Made by a program: the position numbers and the translations under genes. From a virus: DNA of 47,436 nt. Shown piece after piece: positions 1-7,996 of this stretch (the first letter of the stretch is position 1; each line of letters begins with the position of its first letter). The notes beneath the pieces are model-generated. The model was not told where the DNA came from. It searched no databases and was given only the letters and a program-made list of their open reading frames with translations. The DNA lies in IMG/VR virus record IMGVR_UViG_3300021964_000123, positions 1 through 47,436 of that record; one strand, written 5' to 3'.

Positions 1-2
1 TG

Positions 3-737
3 AAAGAGATAACCGACATAGGCCCGTTTTCTTATCCTGCTTTCGTAAAAAGCCGCTTATGCACGATGGAAGCAACCGGGTTAGTTATAAATATTGCCTC
101 TTTGGACTCTACAAATGACGAACAGAAAGTTAACAGGTTCAAAAATAGCCCAAACTGGGAGTTTTACCTAAATGCTTGTAGAAGTTACGGTTTTTCGGTC
201 GATTCAAATAACCCGTGGCGTCTTGTGGCAGATCTCGGCTCACCAGAGATGATTCAATATGCCAGACGATACAGTCACTTGAGCACGGACTCAGTTTTAT
301 CTTTTTGCTATGCTCCAGCGTATGTGACATTTTATGAAAACTTTGTTAATTTGTTTCTTGAACTGTACAATGCGACTAAAAGCGATTATGTTGTTAGAGA
401 ATACTGCCAAAATGGCTCAACAATAACTAAAGTGGTCAGACCGTTTAACTACACAACAGAAACTTTGATGGAAAACTTCACCAAAGCAGATTTCTTTAAA
501 TTATATATGAAAATTAGACTTATGGAAGAGAGAGAAGTGAATCTCGACCAAATGCAAAAAGAACATCTTCAAAGAGATTGCGAGCAGATGCTTCGAAACA
601 TGCCTGAAAGCAGAGTTGTCAACATTTTTGAAAAACTGATAGCCGAGACGTATAATAACAGCGGTTCCTTGACAGACTTGATCTATCGTGTTAAAGTATC
701 AGAACAAGAGAGGGTAAATGTACTTTCAAACACTTGA
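3..737 (+). CDS. Conserved phage protein of unknown function, 5' partial
   Basis: The frame is open from base 3, before the first internal Met at 66, so the gene very likely starts upstream of the window; about 245 residues are present. It contains a Trp-, Tyr- and Asn-rich stretch (SPNWEFYLNACRSYGF, then NPWRLVADL) and a charged C-terminal half that looks helical. I recall similar sequences as uncharacterised, perhaps virion-associated, proteins of marine phages, but this is memory and not a search. It overlaps the polymerase gene by 20 bases, which suggests translational coupling. No catalytic motif is visible. Confidence 0.75.
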   Translation, partial: KEITDIGPFSYPAFVKSRLCTMEATGLVINIASLDSTNDEQKVNRFKNSPNWEFYLNACRSYGFSVDSNNPWRLVADLGSPEMIQYARRYSHLSTDSVLSFCYAPAYVTFYENFVNLFLELYNATKSDYVVREYCQNGSTITKVVRPFNYTTETLMENFTKADFFKLYMKIRLMEEREVNLDQMQKEHLQRDCEQMLRNMPESRVVNIFEKLIAETYNNSGSLTDLIYRVKVSEQERVNVLSNT

Positions 738-1902
738 TGATAAAACAGAATGTGTCGGAGTATATAAAGACGGAAGGCTATACTTCCAAGATATCCCAGA
801 CGGGCTTGATCGCACGTGGCGTCCCGGCGGCTTTATTTCTGACGACAATATCGACTACGCTTGGCTTATTTGCAGCGGTCAATCGCTCGGAGAAGTATGC
901 CCAGAGCACCTGCAAAAGGAATACGAAGGTTCCAAGCGCAAGATGTCGGCATTTTACAAGTCATTTCAGATCGCCAAGATCGACTTCAACGAGCACTGCA
1001 TTTTTGACCTTATTCCGCAAGACTCGCTGATCCAGTTTTGCGAGATCAAAAACAAGATCACTCAACACGTGTTCGAGACATACGAAAAGCCAGAAAACTA
1101 TGAGTTTATGCGCGATATAGCAAAGCTCACACAAAAGCTTAGGCACCAGAAGCTGAACATTGATATATCTAACAGCAAGTCGCTGTTTACGCGGACAATG
1201 AACAGGAACGAGTTGCAGAGAATTTTAAGTGTCGGCAGTTACATAGACTATAACATCTACGGCACAGTCACGGGACGCTTGACGACCAACAAGGACTCTT
1301 TCCCAATATTGACGATGAAGAAAGACCTCCGAAAGATCGTCCATCCCCACAACGACTGGTTTTTGTCCTTAGACTACAACGGAGCAGAAGTTAGAACGCT
1401 GTTGGCTTTGTCTGGTGAAACCCAGCCACAACTTGATGTTCATGACTGGAACTGTCATCATCTATTTGAAGCAGGAACCAGCAGAGAAGAAGCAAAAACA
1501 AGGTTCTTTGCTTGGCTTTATGATCCGATCTCCATTGATATTAAGACGGGTGTGTATGATAAGGATGGCGTCCTTAAAAAGTATTATGATGGAGAAGCCG
1601 TCAAGACGCCTCTCGGTAGGGAGATAAAAGTAGAGCAGAGAAAAGCACTAAATTATTTAATTCAAAGCACGACATCTGATATAGTCTTGGAAAGAGCAGT
1701 AACAATAGATAAACTTCTTAGTGGTAAGAAGAGTTTCATATCTCATATCGTTCATGACGAGTTGGTCATCGACTTATCAGATGAAGACAGAGAAATGATA
1801 CCAGAGATCAAGGAAGTATTTGCTCAAAACAAACTCGACAAGTTTATGGTTAATTTAAAGGCTGGAAAGAACTACTACGAGTTAGAGGATCTGAACGTAT
1901 GA
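718..1902 (+). CDS. polA: Family A DNA polymerase, polymerase domain only
   Basis: This is a template-directed DNA polymerase of the Pol I family. Motif A is DYNGAEVR with the metal-binding Asp at about residue 219. The O-helix is R256-x3-K260 followed by FFAWLY. Motif C is HDE at 346-348. A TGRLT stretch near residue 180 and a TPLGR...QSTTSDI segment before motif C also fit the family. At 394 residues it has room only for thumb, palm and fingers; no 3'-5' exonuclease motifs and no 5' nuclease domain are visible. A strong ribosome site (AGAGAGGG) precedes the ATG at 718. The gene overlaps both neighbours. Since a full family C polymerase lies at 20.5 kb, this one may serve a special role such as gap filling or repair; that role is inferred. 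Confidence 0.93.
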   Translation: MYFQTLDDKTECVGVYKDGRLYFQDIPDGLDRTWRPGGFISDDNIDYAWLICSGQSLGEVCPEHLQKEYEGSKRKMSAFYKSFQIAKIDFNEHCIFDLIPQDSLIQFCEIKNKITQHVFETYEKPENYEFMRDIAKLTQKLRHQKLNIDISNSKSLFTRTMNRNELQRILSVGSYIDYNIYGTVTGRLTTNKDSFPILTMKKDLRKIVHPHNDWFLSLDYNGAEVRTLLALSGETQPQLDVHDWNCHHLFEAGTSREEAKTRFFAWLYDPISIDIKTGVYDKDGVLKKYYDGEAVKTPLGREIKVEQRKALNYLIQSTTSDIVLERAVTIDKLLSGKKSFISHIVHDELVIDLSDEDREMIPEIKEVFAQNKLDKFMVNLKAGKNYYELEDLNV

Positions 1903-2765
1903 TTTCAATAGTTGGGATCGGTAACGCTGGGTCTGCTATTGCTAGTAGGTTTGACTCTCTGCCTCAATACGATACGTATAAGTTGGGCAGCAGCCTAGAA
2001 GGCACAGAAAAGAACGAATACAAGTTAGAGACTTACGGAACACCAGAAGAATACGAAAACAACGTCCCGAACTTAAAAACTTTTTTCAAGAAAATAAAAG
2101 ATCGGGTTCAAGTCTTTGTCGTAGGTTCATCTATGAGTTCTATCTACTCTCTCGGCATCCTTGAACAAATAAAAGATAAGGAGTTGGATGTATTTTACAT
2201 CAAGCCTGATATTGAGTTGTTAACGGGTGTTCCAAGGCTTGTAGAAAACGCCACATACGGCATTCTGCAAGAATACGCACGTTCCGGCTTGTTTCGCTCT
2301 CTCACTATAATTTCAAACGAAATGATCGAGAGAGTCCTTGAAAACATAAACCTTAAAAACTACTATGATATGCTAAACGAGACGATCTTCTCAAGCGTGC
2401 ATTATCTCAACTACTTTGAGCACACAGAGCCTCATGTCGGCAATGTTTCAAAGCCACAGGACATCAACAAGATACGATCTGTTTCAATTTTGAGTATGAA
2501 GAAACTTGAAGAAAAATGGCTTTTTGACCTTGACGCGGAGAGAGAATTATGTTATTATATGTGTATAAATGAAGAAAGATTAGAAAAGGAAAAAGGCTTG
2601 CATAAGAAGTTGGTAGACATTTTGAAGACTAAGCCTCGGAATGCTTACCGCAAGATTTCGTATGCAATCTACGAGACACACTTACCAGACTTTGGGTTCT
2701 GCGTTGCCCATACTAACGCAATACAAAATCAACAAAATACTCTTGACAGGCTAGAACAAGAGTGA
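1899..2765 (+). CDS. Divergent tubulin/FtsZ superfamily-like protein
   Basis: The 288-residue protein begins with a glycine-rich beta-alpha turn (SIVGIGNAGSAIASRF, residues 3-18) like the T1 loop of FtsZ. A second loop after a hydrophobic strand (VFVVGSSMSSIYSLGIL, from about 73) sits where FtsZ has its T4 GGGTGTG loop. A strand and Pro then lead to a helix and LTIISNEMIE, which matches the T6 region. QDINKIRSVSI (187-197) resembles the T7 segment that carries the catalytic acid of FtsZ. The order and spacing fit tubulin/FtsZ better than a simple Rossmann NAD enzyme, but the T4 loop is degenerate, so GTP binding and filament formation are uncertain. The ATGA overlap with the polymerase gene places it in the replication operon. 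Confidence 0.6.
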   Translation: MISIVGIGNAGSAIASRFDSLPQYDTYKLGSSLEGTEKNEYKLETYGTPEEYENNVPNLKTFFKKIKDRVQVFVVGSSMSSIYSLGILEQIKDKELDVFYIKPDIELLTGVPRLVENATYGILQEYARSGLFRSLTIISNEMIERVLENINLKNYYDMLNETIFSSVHYLNYFEHTEPHVGNVSKPQDINKIRSVSILSMKKLEEKWLFDLDAERELCYYMCINEERLEKEKGLHKKLVDILKTKPRNAYRKISYAIYETHLPDFGFCVAHTNAIQNQQNTLDRLEQE

Positions 2766-2771
2766 TACATT
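2743..2771 (+). promoter_or_regulatory. Sigma70-type promoter for the ssb gene
   Basis: TTGACA at 2743-2748 and TACATT at 2766-2771 are separated by 17 bases. The -35 box and spacer lie inside the end of the upstream gene. The start point would fall near 2778, giving a leader of about 40 bases with TAGGAG before the ssb ATG. Confidence 0.65.
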
Positions 2772-2820
2772 AGATGCTGTGGAACGCACTGCATACTTTA
2801 AACAATAGGAGAAAAAAGTA

Positions 2821-3588
2821 ATGTCAATCAATATGGAACTAATGAGAAAGAAACTTGCCACACTTCGTGGTGAGGGAGCCGACAAGGGCGATTCGGTGTG
2901 GTTTAAGCCCGATGAGGGAGACACCGACATCCGCATTGTACCGACTTCAGATGGAGATCCGCTTAAGGAGATGTTCTTCCACTATAACGTGGGCGAGCAC
3001 AAGGGCGGCATTCTTTGTCCCAAGCGCAACTTTGGCGAGAACTGCCCAATTTGCGAGTTTGCCTCTTCGGTCTGGAAGGACGCGACGGAGAACAACGACG
3101 ACGCTAGCAAGCAACTTGCGAAGTCTCTGTTTGTCCGAGCACGTTACTTCTCACCAGTACTCGTTCGCGGACGAGAGGAAGAGGGAGTAAAGATTTATGG
3201 ATACGGCAAGAAGGCTTACGAGTTGCTTCTTGGATATATCCTCGACCCCGAATATGGGGACATCACAGATGCCAGTGAGGGTACTGACATCACGCTGACT
3301 TACACTAAGCCCACCACACCGGGCGCATACCCTCAAACTAACATGAAGATGAGGCGAAACACGTCCCCATTGCTCGAAGATACGGAAGCGATCCCTGCCC
3401 TCCTCGATCGTATGCCTGACTTCGGATCTCTCTTTGAGCGCCACACTCCACAAGAGATCGACAGCATTCTCGATGAGCAACTTTCAGGCACCCAAAGTGC
3501 CGAATCCCGTTCTCGCGAAACTGTAGCATATGGAAATGCCACTAGTGACGTAGATAAAGCCTTCAACGAACTGATGAACGGAAAGTAA
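2821..3588 (+). CDS. ssb: Single-stranded DNA-binding protein, T4 gp32-like
   Basis: This 255-residue protein binds single-stranded DNA during replication and recombination. Residues 22-43 contain WFKP, then RIVPTSDGDPL, as in gp32-type proteins. A zinc site is suggested by H54 or H60, C66, C75 and C78 (CPKRNFGENCPIC), close to the His-Cys-Cys-Cys arrangement of T4 gp32. KSLFVRARYFSPV follows, a basic-aromatic strand expected in the OB fold. The C-terminal 50 residues are acidic and flexible, as in other SSB tails that recruit partners. TAGGAG precedes the ATG. It has its own promoter and follows the polymerase gene. Confidence 0.85.
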   Translation: MSINMELMRKKLATLRGEGADKGDSVWFKPDEGDTDIRIVPTSDGDPLKEMFFHYNVGEHKGGILCPKRNFGENCPICEFASSVWKDATENNDDASKQLAKSLFVRARYFSPVLVRGREEEGVKIYGYGKKAYELLLGYILDPEYGDITDASEGTDITLTYTKPTTPGAYPQTNMKMRRNTSPLLEDTEAIPALLDRMPDFGSLFERHTPQEIDSILDEQLSGTQSAESRSRETVAYGNATSDVDKAFNELMNGK

Positions 3589-3611
3589 GCCATTTAGTTT
3601 GAGATACCGAT

Positions 3612-3635
3612 AGCAGAGCGGGTTAATACTCTGCT
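3612..3635 (+). terminator. Stem-loop, probable terminator after ssb
   Basis: AGCAGAG (3612-3618) pairs perfectly with CTCTGCT (3629-3635) around a 10-base loop and is followed by TAATTTTA. The T run is short, so termination may be partial. Confidence 0.5.
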
Positions 3636-3665
3636 TAATTTTACTAATCAAAAAGGAGTAATACT

Positions 3666-3932
3666 ATGGATTGGTTGAAATCACAATGGTCTTCATGGAA
3701 GGTCAGGGTAACATTTGTCGGAGGCGCTCTCGTCATTGCGACCGCATACGGCACCTGTGAAGTTGATCCAGCAGCAGTATCTACGGATACCACCGAGACT
3801 GCTACAGAAGCAACAACCACGACCACCACCGAATCTGTGGAGGTTTCTGCTACCACTACAACGGAGACAGAAACCACTAGTGCTGAGGGAGAGACCACCG
3901 GCACAACAGAGAGTGAGACAACTACAGAGTAG
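3666..3932 (+). CDS. Small anchored Thr/Glu-rich protein
   Basis: The 88-residue protein has a basic N-terminus, one hydrophobic segment (about residues 14-28, VTFVGGALVIATAYGT), then a single Cys at about 31 and a low-complexity tail dominated by Thr, Glu and Ser. This suggests an inner-membrane or surface-anchored protein, or a lipoprotein, although the residues before the Cys are a poor lipobox. AAAAGGAG lies upstream of the ATG. It stands alone between two strong stem-loops. Function is unknown; spanin-like or surface-exclusion roles are only guesses. Confidence 0.75.
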   Translation: MDWLKSQWSSWKVRVTFVGGALVIATAYGTCEVDPAAVSTDTTETATEATTTTTTESVEVSATTTTETETTSAEGETTGTTESETTTE

Positions 3933-3940
3933 TAAAAGCC

Positions 3941-4014
3941 GCTGGCAGACCGGTGTAAAGTCTGCCGCATTTAAATTCAATATTCAAGCCCTCGCGTTAA
4001 AGAGGCTTCTTGAA
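3941..4014 (+). promoter_or_regulatory. Tandem stem-loops in the leader of the DUF262 gene
   Basis: GGCAGAC (3944-3950) pairs with GTCTGCC (3960-3966) and is extended by two more pairs across a bulged T. A second, longer hairpin has an outer stem of TTCAA (3983-3987) and TTGAA (4010-4014) with GCC/GGC inside. Neither is followed by a convincing T run. They could be processing sites, a weak terminator or leader control of the downstream cassette. Confidence 0.4.
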
Positions 4015-4036
4015 GCATATTCAAAAAGGAGATAAT

Positions 4037-5170
4037 ATGTCAACGAATTTTTTTACCATAACCACAACTGTGAATGCATTGCTGAGTACTTATAACACAA
4101 TTATGGTGCCAAAGTGGTTCCAACGAAATCATGTATGGAACCGACCAACACAAATTAACTATCTTCAGAGCGTCTTTGATAATTTTGCCACTACGCCAAT
4201 TGTTCTGGCAAATGTTCTCAACTGCGCTCAGAATCATCCATCAAAAAACTACGACACAATTATTAACACAGGTTCCCGTTATGTTTCAATGGATGGACAA
4301 AACAGGACAGAGACTCTGTGGCGTTTCCGCAACAATGAAATCACTTTTACGGGCACCGTTACAGACCGTGGAAATACCTATACCTACAAGAACTGTTATT
4401 TTAAGGATTTAGATCCGGCTGTACGCTATGCTTTTTTGGGAGCCTCAATTGTGCTCCAAGAGTACAGCAACTTGGCTTTTGAGAGCTTGCCACGACAATT
4501 TCGTAGCTTGAATGATGGAATGCCCCTTAACCCACAAGAAAAGCGAAATTCTGAACAAACCTATATCGCACATTGGGTCCGAGAACGCTCCGGAAAGGAT
4601 GGTAAGTATTATTCTGCAATAGGCTCGTGCTTTAAAGATCATGCGCGCAATAGAATGCAAGATGCAGAACATATTGTTAAGTTTTTGGTTCATGCGAGAG
4701 CGTTAAAGGACAACCCCTCTCAGCGCCCACCTGTGGCAAAGAGCGTACTGGATCAATATTACGCGAAAGGAACAGATACGTTTGAGTTATCTCAGGGCAC
4801 ATTTTCGGATCGCTCGATGTCTGCATATGGAGATGAGTTATCTTGGCTAGACTCCGCGATGGAATTTCACAGAAGGAGTATTCGCCACTATGAGCCTTCA
4901 AGCGGCAGTTCGGATATATCAAACCTGCTGTTGTCTATGTGGTTTCAGGCTTATTTATGGTCACAAAACAAGTCTATAAAGGATTATGGACTGAATGAGC
5001 GCAACTACTTAAATATGCTTATTGGTGCAGACGAAGCCCTTAAAAAGGCAGATAAGTCAGGAGACGGATACAGGGAACACGCTAGGGTCAATTGGCAAGG
5101 ATCTTTGAAAAGGTGCAAAATGATCACAGAATTATTCATTAAGTTGCTCGAATCCAAGTCCGCCGCGTGA
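4037..5170 (+). CDS. DUF262-family protein (GmrSD/SspE N-domain-like)
   Basis: The 377-residue protein starts with VPKWFQRNHVWN and a run like LQSVFDNFATTPIVLA, then has DGQNR at 86-90. This matches the DUF262 core, a ParB/Srx-like fold in which DGQQR is the NTPase signature known from GmrSD and SspE defence nucleases. The remaining 250 residues are helical and show no HNH/DUF1524 nuclease motif. An ATG at 4010 is in frame, but the ribosome site AAAAAGGAGATAAT at 4025-4036 lies inside that extension, so I place the start at 4037. It sits two to four bases upstream of a D12 methyltransferase gene. A role in sensing or restricting DNA, or in countering host defence, is inferred. Confidence 0.8.
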   Translation: MSTNFFTITTTVNALLSTYNTIMVPKWFQRNHVWNRPTQINYLQSVFDNFATTPIVLANVLNCAQNHPSKNYDTIINTGSRYVSMDGQNRTETLWRFRNNEITFTGTVTDRGNTYTYKNCYFKDLDPAVRYAFLGASIVLQEYSNLAFESLPRQFRSLNDGMPLNPQEKRNSEQTYIAHWVRERSGKDGKYYSAIGSCFKDHARNRMQDAEHIVKFLVHARALKDNPSQRPPVAKSVLDQYYAKGTDTFELSQGTFSDRSMSAYGDELSWLDSAMEFHRRSIRHYEPSSGSSDISNLLLSMWFQAYLWSQNKSIKDYGLNERNYLNMLIGADEALKKADKSGDGYREHARVNWQGSLKRCKMITELFIKLLESKSAA

Positions 5171-5174
5171 AAAA

Positions 5175-5972
5175 ATGAAAACACCACTGCGATATCCCGG
5201 CGGTAAGTCACGTGCCGTCAAACATATCCTCCCTCACATCCCCGAGAATGTTAAGCGAGTTTGCTCGCCATTCTTCGGGGGTGGCTCGGTGGAACTAGCA
5301 CTTGCAGATCGTGGCGTAGAAATCTTTGGCTACGATAAAATGAAGCAACTTGTTTGGTTTTGGATGGCGTTATGCGAGGGAAACGAACAACTTGCAGACG
5401 CAGTAGAAAGTTTGCGAGAACAATACACAATAAGATCTGGCGAAACTGTTATAGGCTGCTCAAAAGAGTCGTTTCATCAATATCGCGAAGAACTCAAAAC
5501 TGACTCGTTTATGTTTTCATATGAAAGAGCAGCAAAGTATTACGCGATCAACAGAGCAAGTTTCTCTGGTGCTACATTTAGTGGTGGGTGGTCTGAAAGA
5601 GCATCGTATGCAAGATTCACCCACTCATCAGTGCAAAGACTGAGAGACTTTAAAGCGCAAAAATTCAGAGTTGATTATGCAGACTTTAAAGACGCCATAG
5701 ACTACCACCCAAATGCGTTTTTATATCTTGATCCGCCGTACATGCTTGAAGGTTCACAGAACTCGCTATACGGCATTGACGGCAATCTTCATGACTCATT
5801 TGATCATGAGCGCCTACATTCTATCTTGACAAGTCGTGATGGGTGGCTTATGTCTTATAATGACTGTCCGGAGATAAGAGAGATGTATGATGGATATGAA
5901 ATTATCGAAGCTGAATGGGCTTACGGAATGAACAAAAGCAAGCAGTCATCCGAGATACTAATCAAGGGTTAA
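5175..5972 (+). CDS. dam: D12-class N6-adenine DNA methyltransferase
   Basis: This 265-residue enzyme should transfer a methyl group from S-adenosylmethionine to adenine in DNA. PLRYPGGKSR at residues 4-13 is the N-terminal motif X of the D12 (Dam/MboI) class, FFGGGSVEL from residue 33 is motif I, and DPPY at 186-189 is the catalytic motif IV. NRASFSGATFSGG is the family's conserved middle segment. The length is normal and all key residues are present. It directly follows the DUF262 gene with a spacing of four bases. The target sequence cannot be read from the protein; GATC-like sites are typical for close relatives. Confidence 0.93.
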   Translation: MKTPLRYPGGKSRAVKHILPHIPENVKRVCSPFFGGGSVELALADRGVEIFGYDKMKQLVWFWMALCEGNEQLADAVESLREQYTIRSGETVIGCSKESFHQYREELKTDSFMFSYERAAKYYAINRASFSGATFSGGWSERASYARFTHSSVQRLRDFKAQKFRVDYADFKDAIDYHPNAFLYLDPPYMLEGSQNSLYGIDGNLHDSFDHERLHSILTSRDGWLMSYNDCPEIREMYDGYEIIEAEWAYGMNKSKQSSEILIKG

Positions 5973-5991
5973 TAAACATTAACTAAAGTAT

Positions 5992-6020
5992 TTGACATTC
6001 CCGTGGAGGGGTGTTATGCT
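5992..6020 (+). promoter_or_regulatory. Sigma70-type promoter before the nuclease-methyltransferase pair
   Basis: TTGACA (5992-5997), 17-base spacer, TATGCT (6015-6020). AAGGAGGGAAAC follows before the ATG at 6044. A small AT-rich hairpin, GTTAAT/ATTAAC, lies just upstream at about 5969-5984. Confidence 0.7.
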
Positions 6021-6043
6021 ATCAATAGCTCAAGGAGGGAAAC

Positions 6044-6931
6044 ATGAGCCAGCAGATAGAAGAACTGAACAGGTGGGTAAAACAAATAGATGCCTTAAAG
6101 ACACATCTTAAGTTTCATGATGTTTTTACAAGCGGTATGCTGCAAAGAGTGGTCAGTGCAGTTCAAGATTCTGGATACGTTTCTCATATTCGAACTGGCG
6201 ACGGTTTTGAGATGTTGAGCATTCTGATGGACGAAGAAACTAAGTTGGACGCCCGAGAATGGCATGGCACAAACACCGTAACATCAATAGCGGAACTACA
6301 TCCACAGCTTGCAAATAACGGGTGCTGGCAGCTATTGCTTCCAAAACTTATGAAAGTTTCGCAGAAAGGAACCGGACAGGGAGAAGTGGTTCTGTCTTTG
6401 ATTCTAAAGAGTGTTACTAGAGCAAAAGATCAAGATATTAACGCCTCCGGGTTGCATTTGGAAGCGAAAGACAAGACTGCCAACATTAAGGCTCATGGTC
6501 GAGAGCACCAAAGCTTTAGGCAAACTAATGCGTCAGCTAAGCAAGCAGGCTGGAGAAAAGACAACGGAAAGCTTTATCAAGGCATTTTTGAAGAAAGCTC
6601 GCTAGCCACAATCACACAATATCTTGAAGAAGTATACTTCAACTGGTCCCCGGAGCGTGTCAAACGAGTAGCGCAATATATTCATGATCATGATACAAAC
6701 GAAGGTAATCAATATTTGGGTACAGAGATATTGTTTGATTATCGAGCCGTTGATAATTTTGATTTGTACTTGCATTTCTCAAATGACGGGCGCCTTCTCA
6801 TTTTGGGAGATTTTGAAGACAGAAGGTTTATTTCGGAAAATCTGAAGTTCAGAGTTCCACTTAGGGGAAACAGCACACAAGCATTGGCAGATGGATATGC
6901 ATCAGCACAACTTTTTAAGGGAAGAAAATGA
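6044..6931 (+). CDS. PD-(D/E)xK nuclease-like protein, candidate restriction endonuclease
   Basis: The 295-residue protein shows GTGQGE with E114, a downstream acidic residue (D131 in DINASG) and LEAK with E140 and K142. This E...D-x(8)-ExK layout is the active-site pattern of PD-(D/E)xK nucleases. Its stop overlaps the start of a D12 methyltransferase by ATGA, an arrangement typical of a restriction-modification pair. Proteins with the same GxGxGE...EAK core are also common in marine phages without a methyltransferase partner, so a structural or DNA-processing role remains possible. It has its own promoter and a strong ribosome site. Cleavage has not been shown; the call rests on the motif and the neighbour. 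Confidence 0.65.
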   Translation: MSQQIEELNRWVKQIDALKTHLKFHDVFTSGMLQRVVSAVQDSGYVSHIRTGDGFEMLSILMDEETKLDAREWHGTNTVTSIAELHPQLANNGCWQLLLPKLMKVSQKGTGQGEVVLSLILKSVTRAKDQDINASGLHLEAKDKTANIKAHGREHQSFRQTNASAKQAGWRKDNGKLYQGIFEESSLATITQYLEEVYFNWSPERVKRVAQYIHDHDTNEGNQYLGTEILFDYRAVDNFDLYLHFSNDGRLLILGDFEDRRFISENLKFRVPLRGNSTQALADGYASAQLFKGRK

Positions 6932-7986
6932 CAACTATTGAAACAAAGGGCATCCGATACCTCGGAAGCAAAAACAAGATTATTCCTCTCATAGCGGAGG
7001 TAATTGAGTCGCTGGACCTGAAGGAAAAGACACTTATTGATGTCTTTACTGGCACTACCCGCGTAGCTCAAGCATTCAAGTCGCTTGGATACACGGTGAC
7101 AACTAGCGATCTATCATGGGCATCTGAAGCATATAGCCACGCAATGATCTGCAATAGTGGCGAGATGGGCCATTTGCAACAATATATTGATGAACTCAAT
7201 GCGCTCGATCCTTCCCCCGGTTGGTTGACCGAAAATTATTGTGATGCCACAAATGAAGTTGGAGATCTAATCCAAGTGTGGAAGAAGCCCAACGGCGCAA
7301 AGGCTGATGCTATTCGAGAGAAGATTGAAACATACAATCTACCACATACAGACAAGATGGCGCTCATAGCATCACTTATCTTTGCTTTAGACAAGGTTGA
7401 CAACACAGTCGGACTACAGCAAGCATATTTGAAGGGCTGGAAGTCTCCTCGCGTTGATACGCCACTTGAGCTTAAACTGCTACCTTCTCATGCTGGTCCT
7501 GCTGGTACGCACATTGTTGGAGACGCTCTAAAGGTGGAGTATCCAGAGGCAGAGGTTGCTTATCTTGATCCTCCTTATACAGCAGCCGACTATTCTACTT
7601 ATTATCACATTTGGGATAGTATCGTCCGCTGGGACAAGCCAGAAGTGTCTCTAAAGACAAACAGGCGTTTGGACAGAATCAAGAAGAACAAAGAGACACA
7701 CGACAAGGATATGATCAGTCCTTGGTACAGCAAAAAGACTGCTTATGATGCAACTTTGAAATTAGTTGATAGACTTCCAGTAAAATATGTGGTATTCTCA
7801 TATAGCGATGAGGGACTTATCTCTCTTGATGAAATGAAGGAAATGGGTGCTAAGTATAAAAACTTCACTATCCATGAGAAGGAGCACTCCCGACATGTCA
7901 TGAGAGCGATGGGTGCCGGCGGCAAAGAAGCAGAAAACGCGAGCAAGACAAAGAATACAGAATACGTTATCGTCATTGAAAAATAA
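6928..7986 (+). CDS. D12-class adenine DNA methyltransferase, second copy
   Basis: This 352-residue protein has IRYLGSKNK (motif X, near residue 9), DVFTGTTRVAQAF (motif I, from residue 38) and DPPY at 214-217 followed by YSTYYHIWDSI, which identify a D12-type adenine methyltransferase. It is longer than the one at 5175 and only distantly similar, so it probably came from a different source rather than recent duplication. The motif I has TGTT instead of the usual G-x-G, but a small-residue turn is kept. It is translationally coupled to the nuclease-like gene upstream, which suggests it protects phage DNA from that activity. Confidence 0.9.
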   Translation: MTTIETKGIRYLGSKNKIIPLIAEVIESLDLKEKTLIDVFTGTTRVAQAFKSLGYTVTTSDLSWASEAYSHAMICNSGEMGHLQQYIDELNALDPSPGWLTENYCDATNEVGDLIQVWKKPNGAKADAIREKIETYNLPHTDKMALIASLIFALDKVDNTVGLQQAYLKGWKSPRVDTPLELKLLPSHAGPAGTHIVGDALKVEYPEAEVAYLDPPYTAADYSTYYHIWDSIVRWDKPEVSLKTNRRLDRIKKNKETHDKDMISPWYSKKTAYDATLKLVDRLPVKYVVFSYSDEGLISLDEMKEMGAKYKNFTIHEKEHSRHVMRAMGAGGKEAENASKTKNTEYVIVIEK

Positions 7987-7996
7987 GGAGAAAAGA

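Noticed and set aside
3-1902. Frameshifted single polymerase gene spanning the first two genes
   Set aside because: The upstream product has no exonuclease or polymerase motif, and the polymerase gene has its own strong ribosome site, so they are two overlapping genes.
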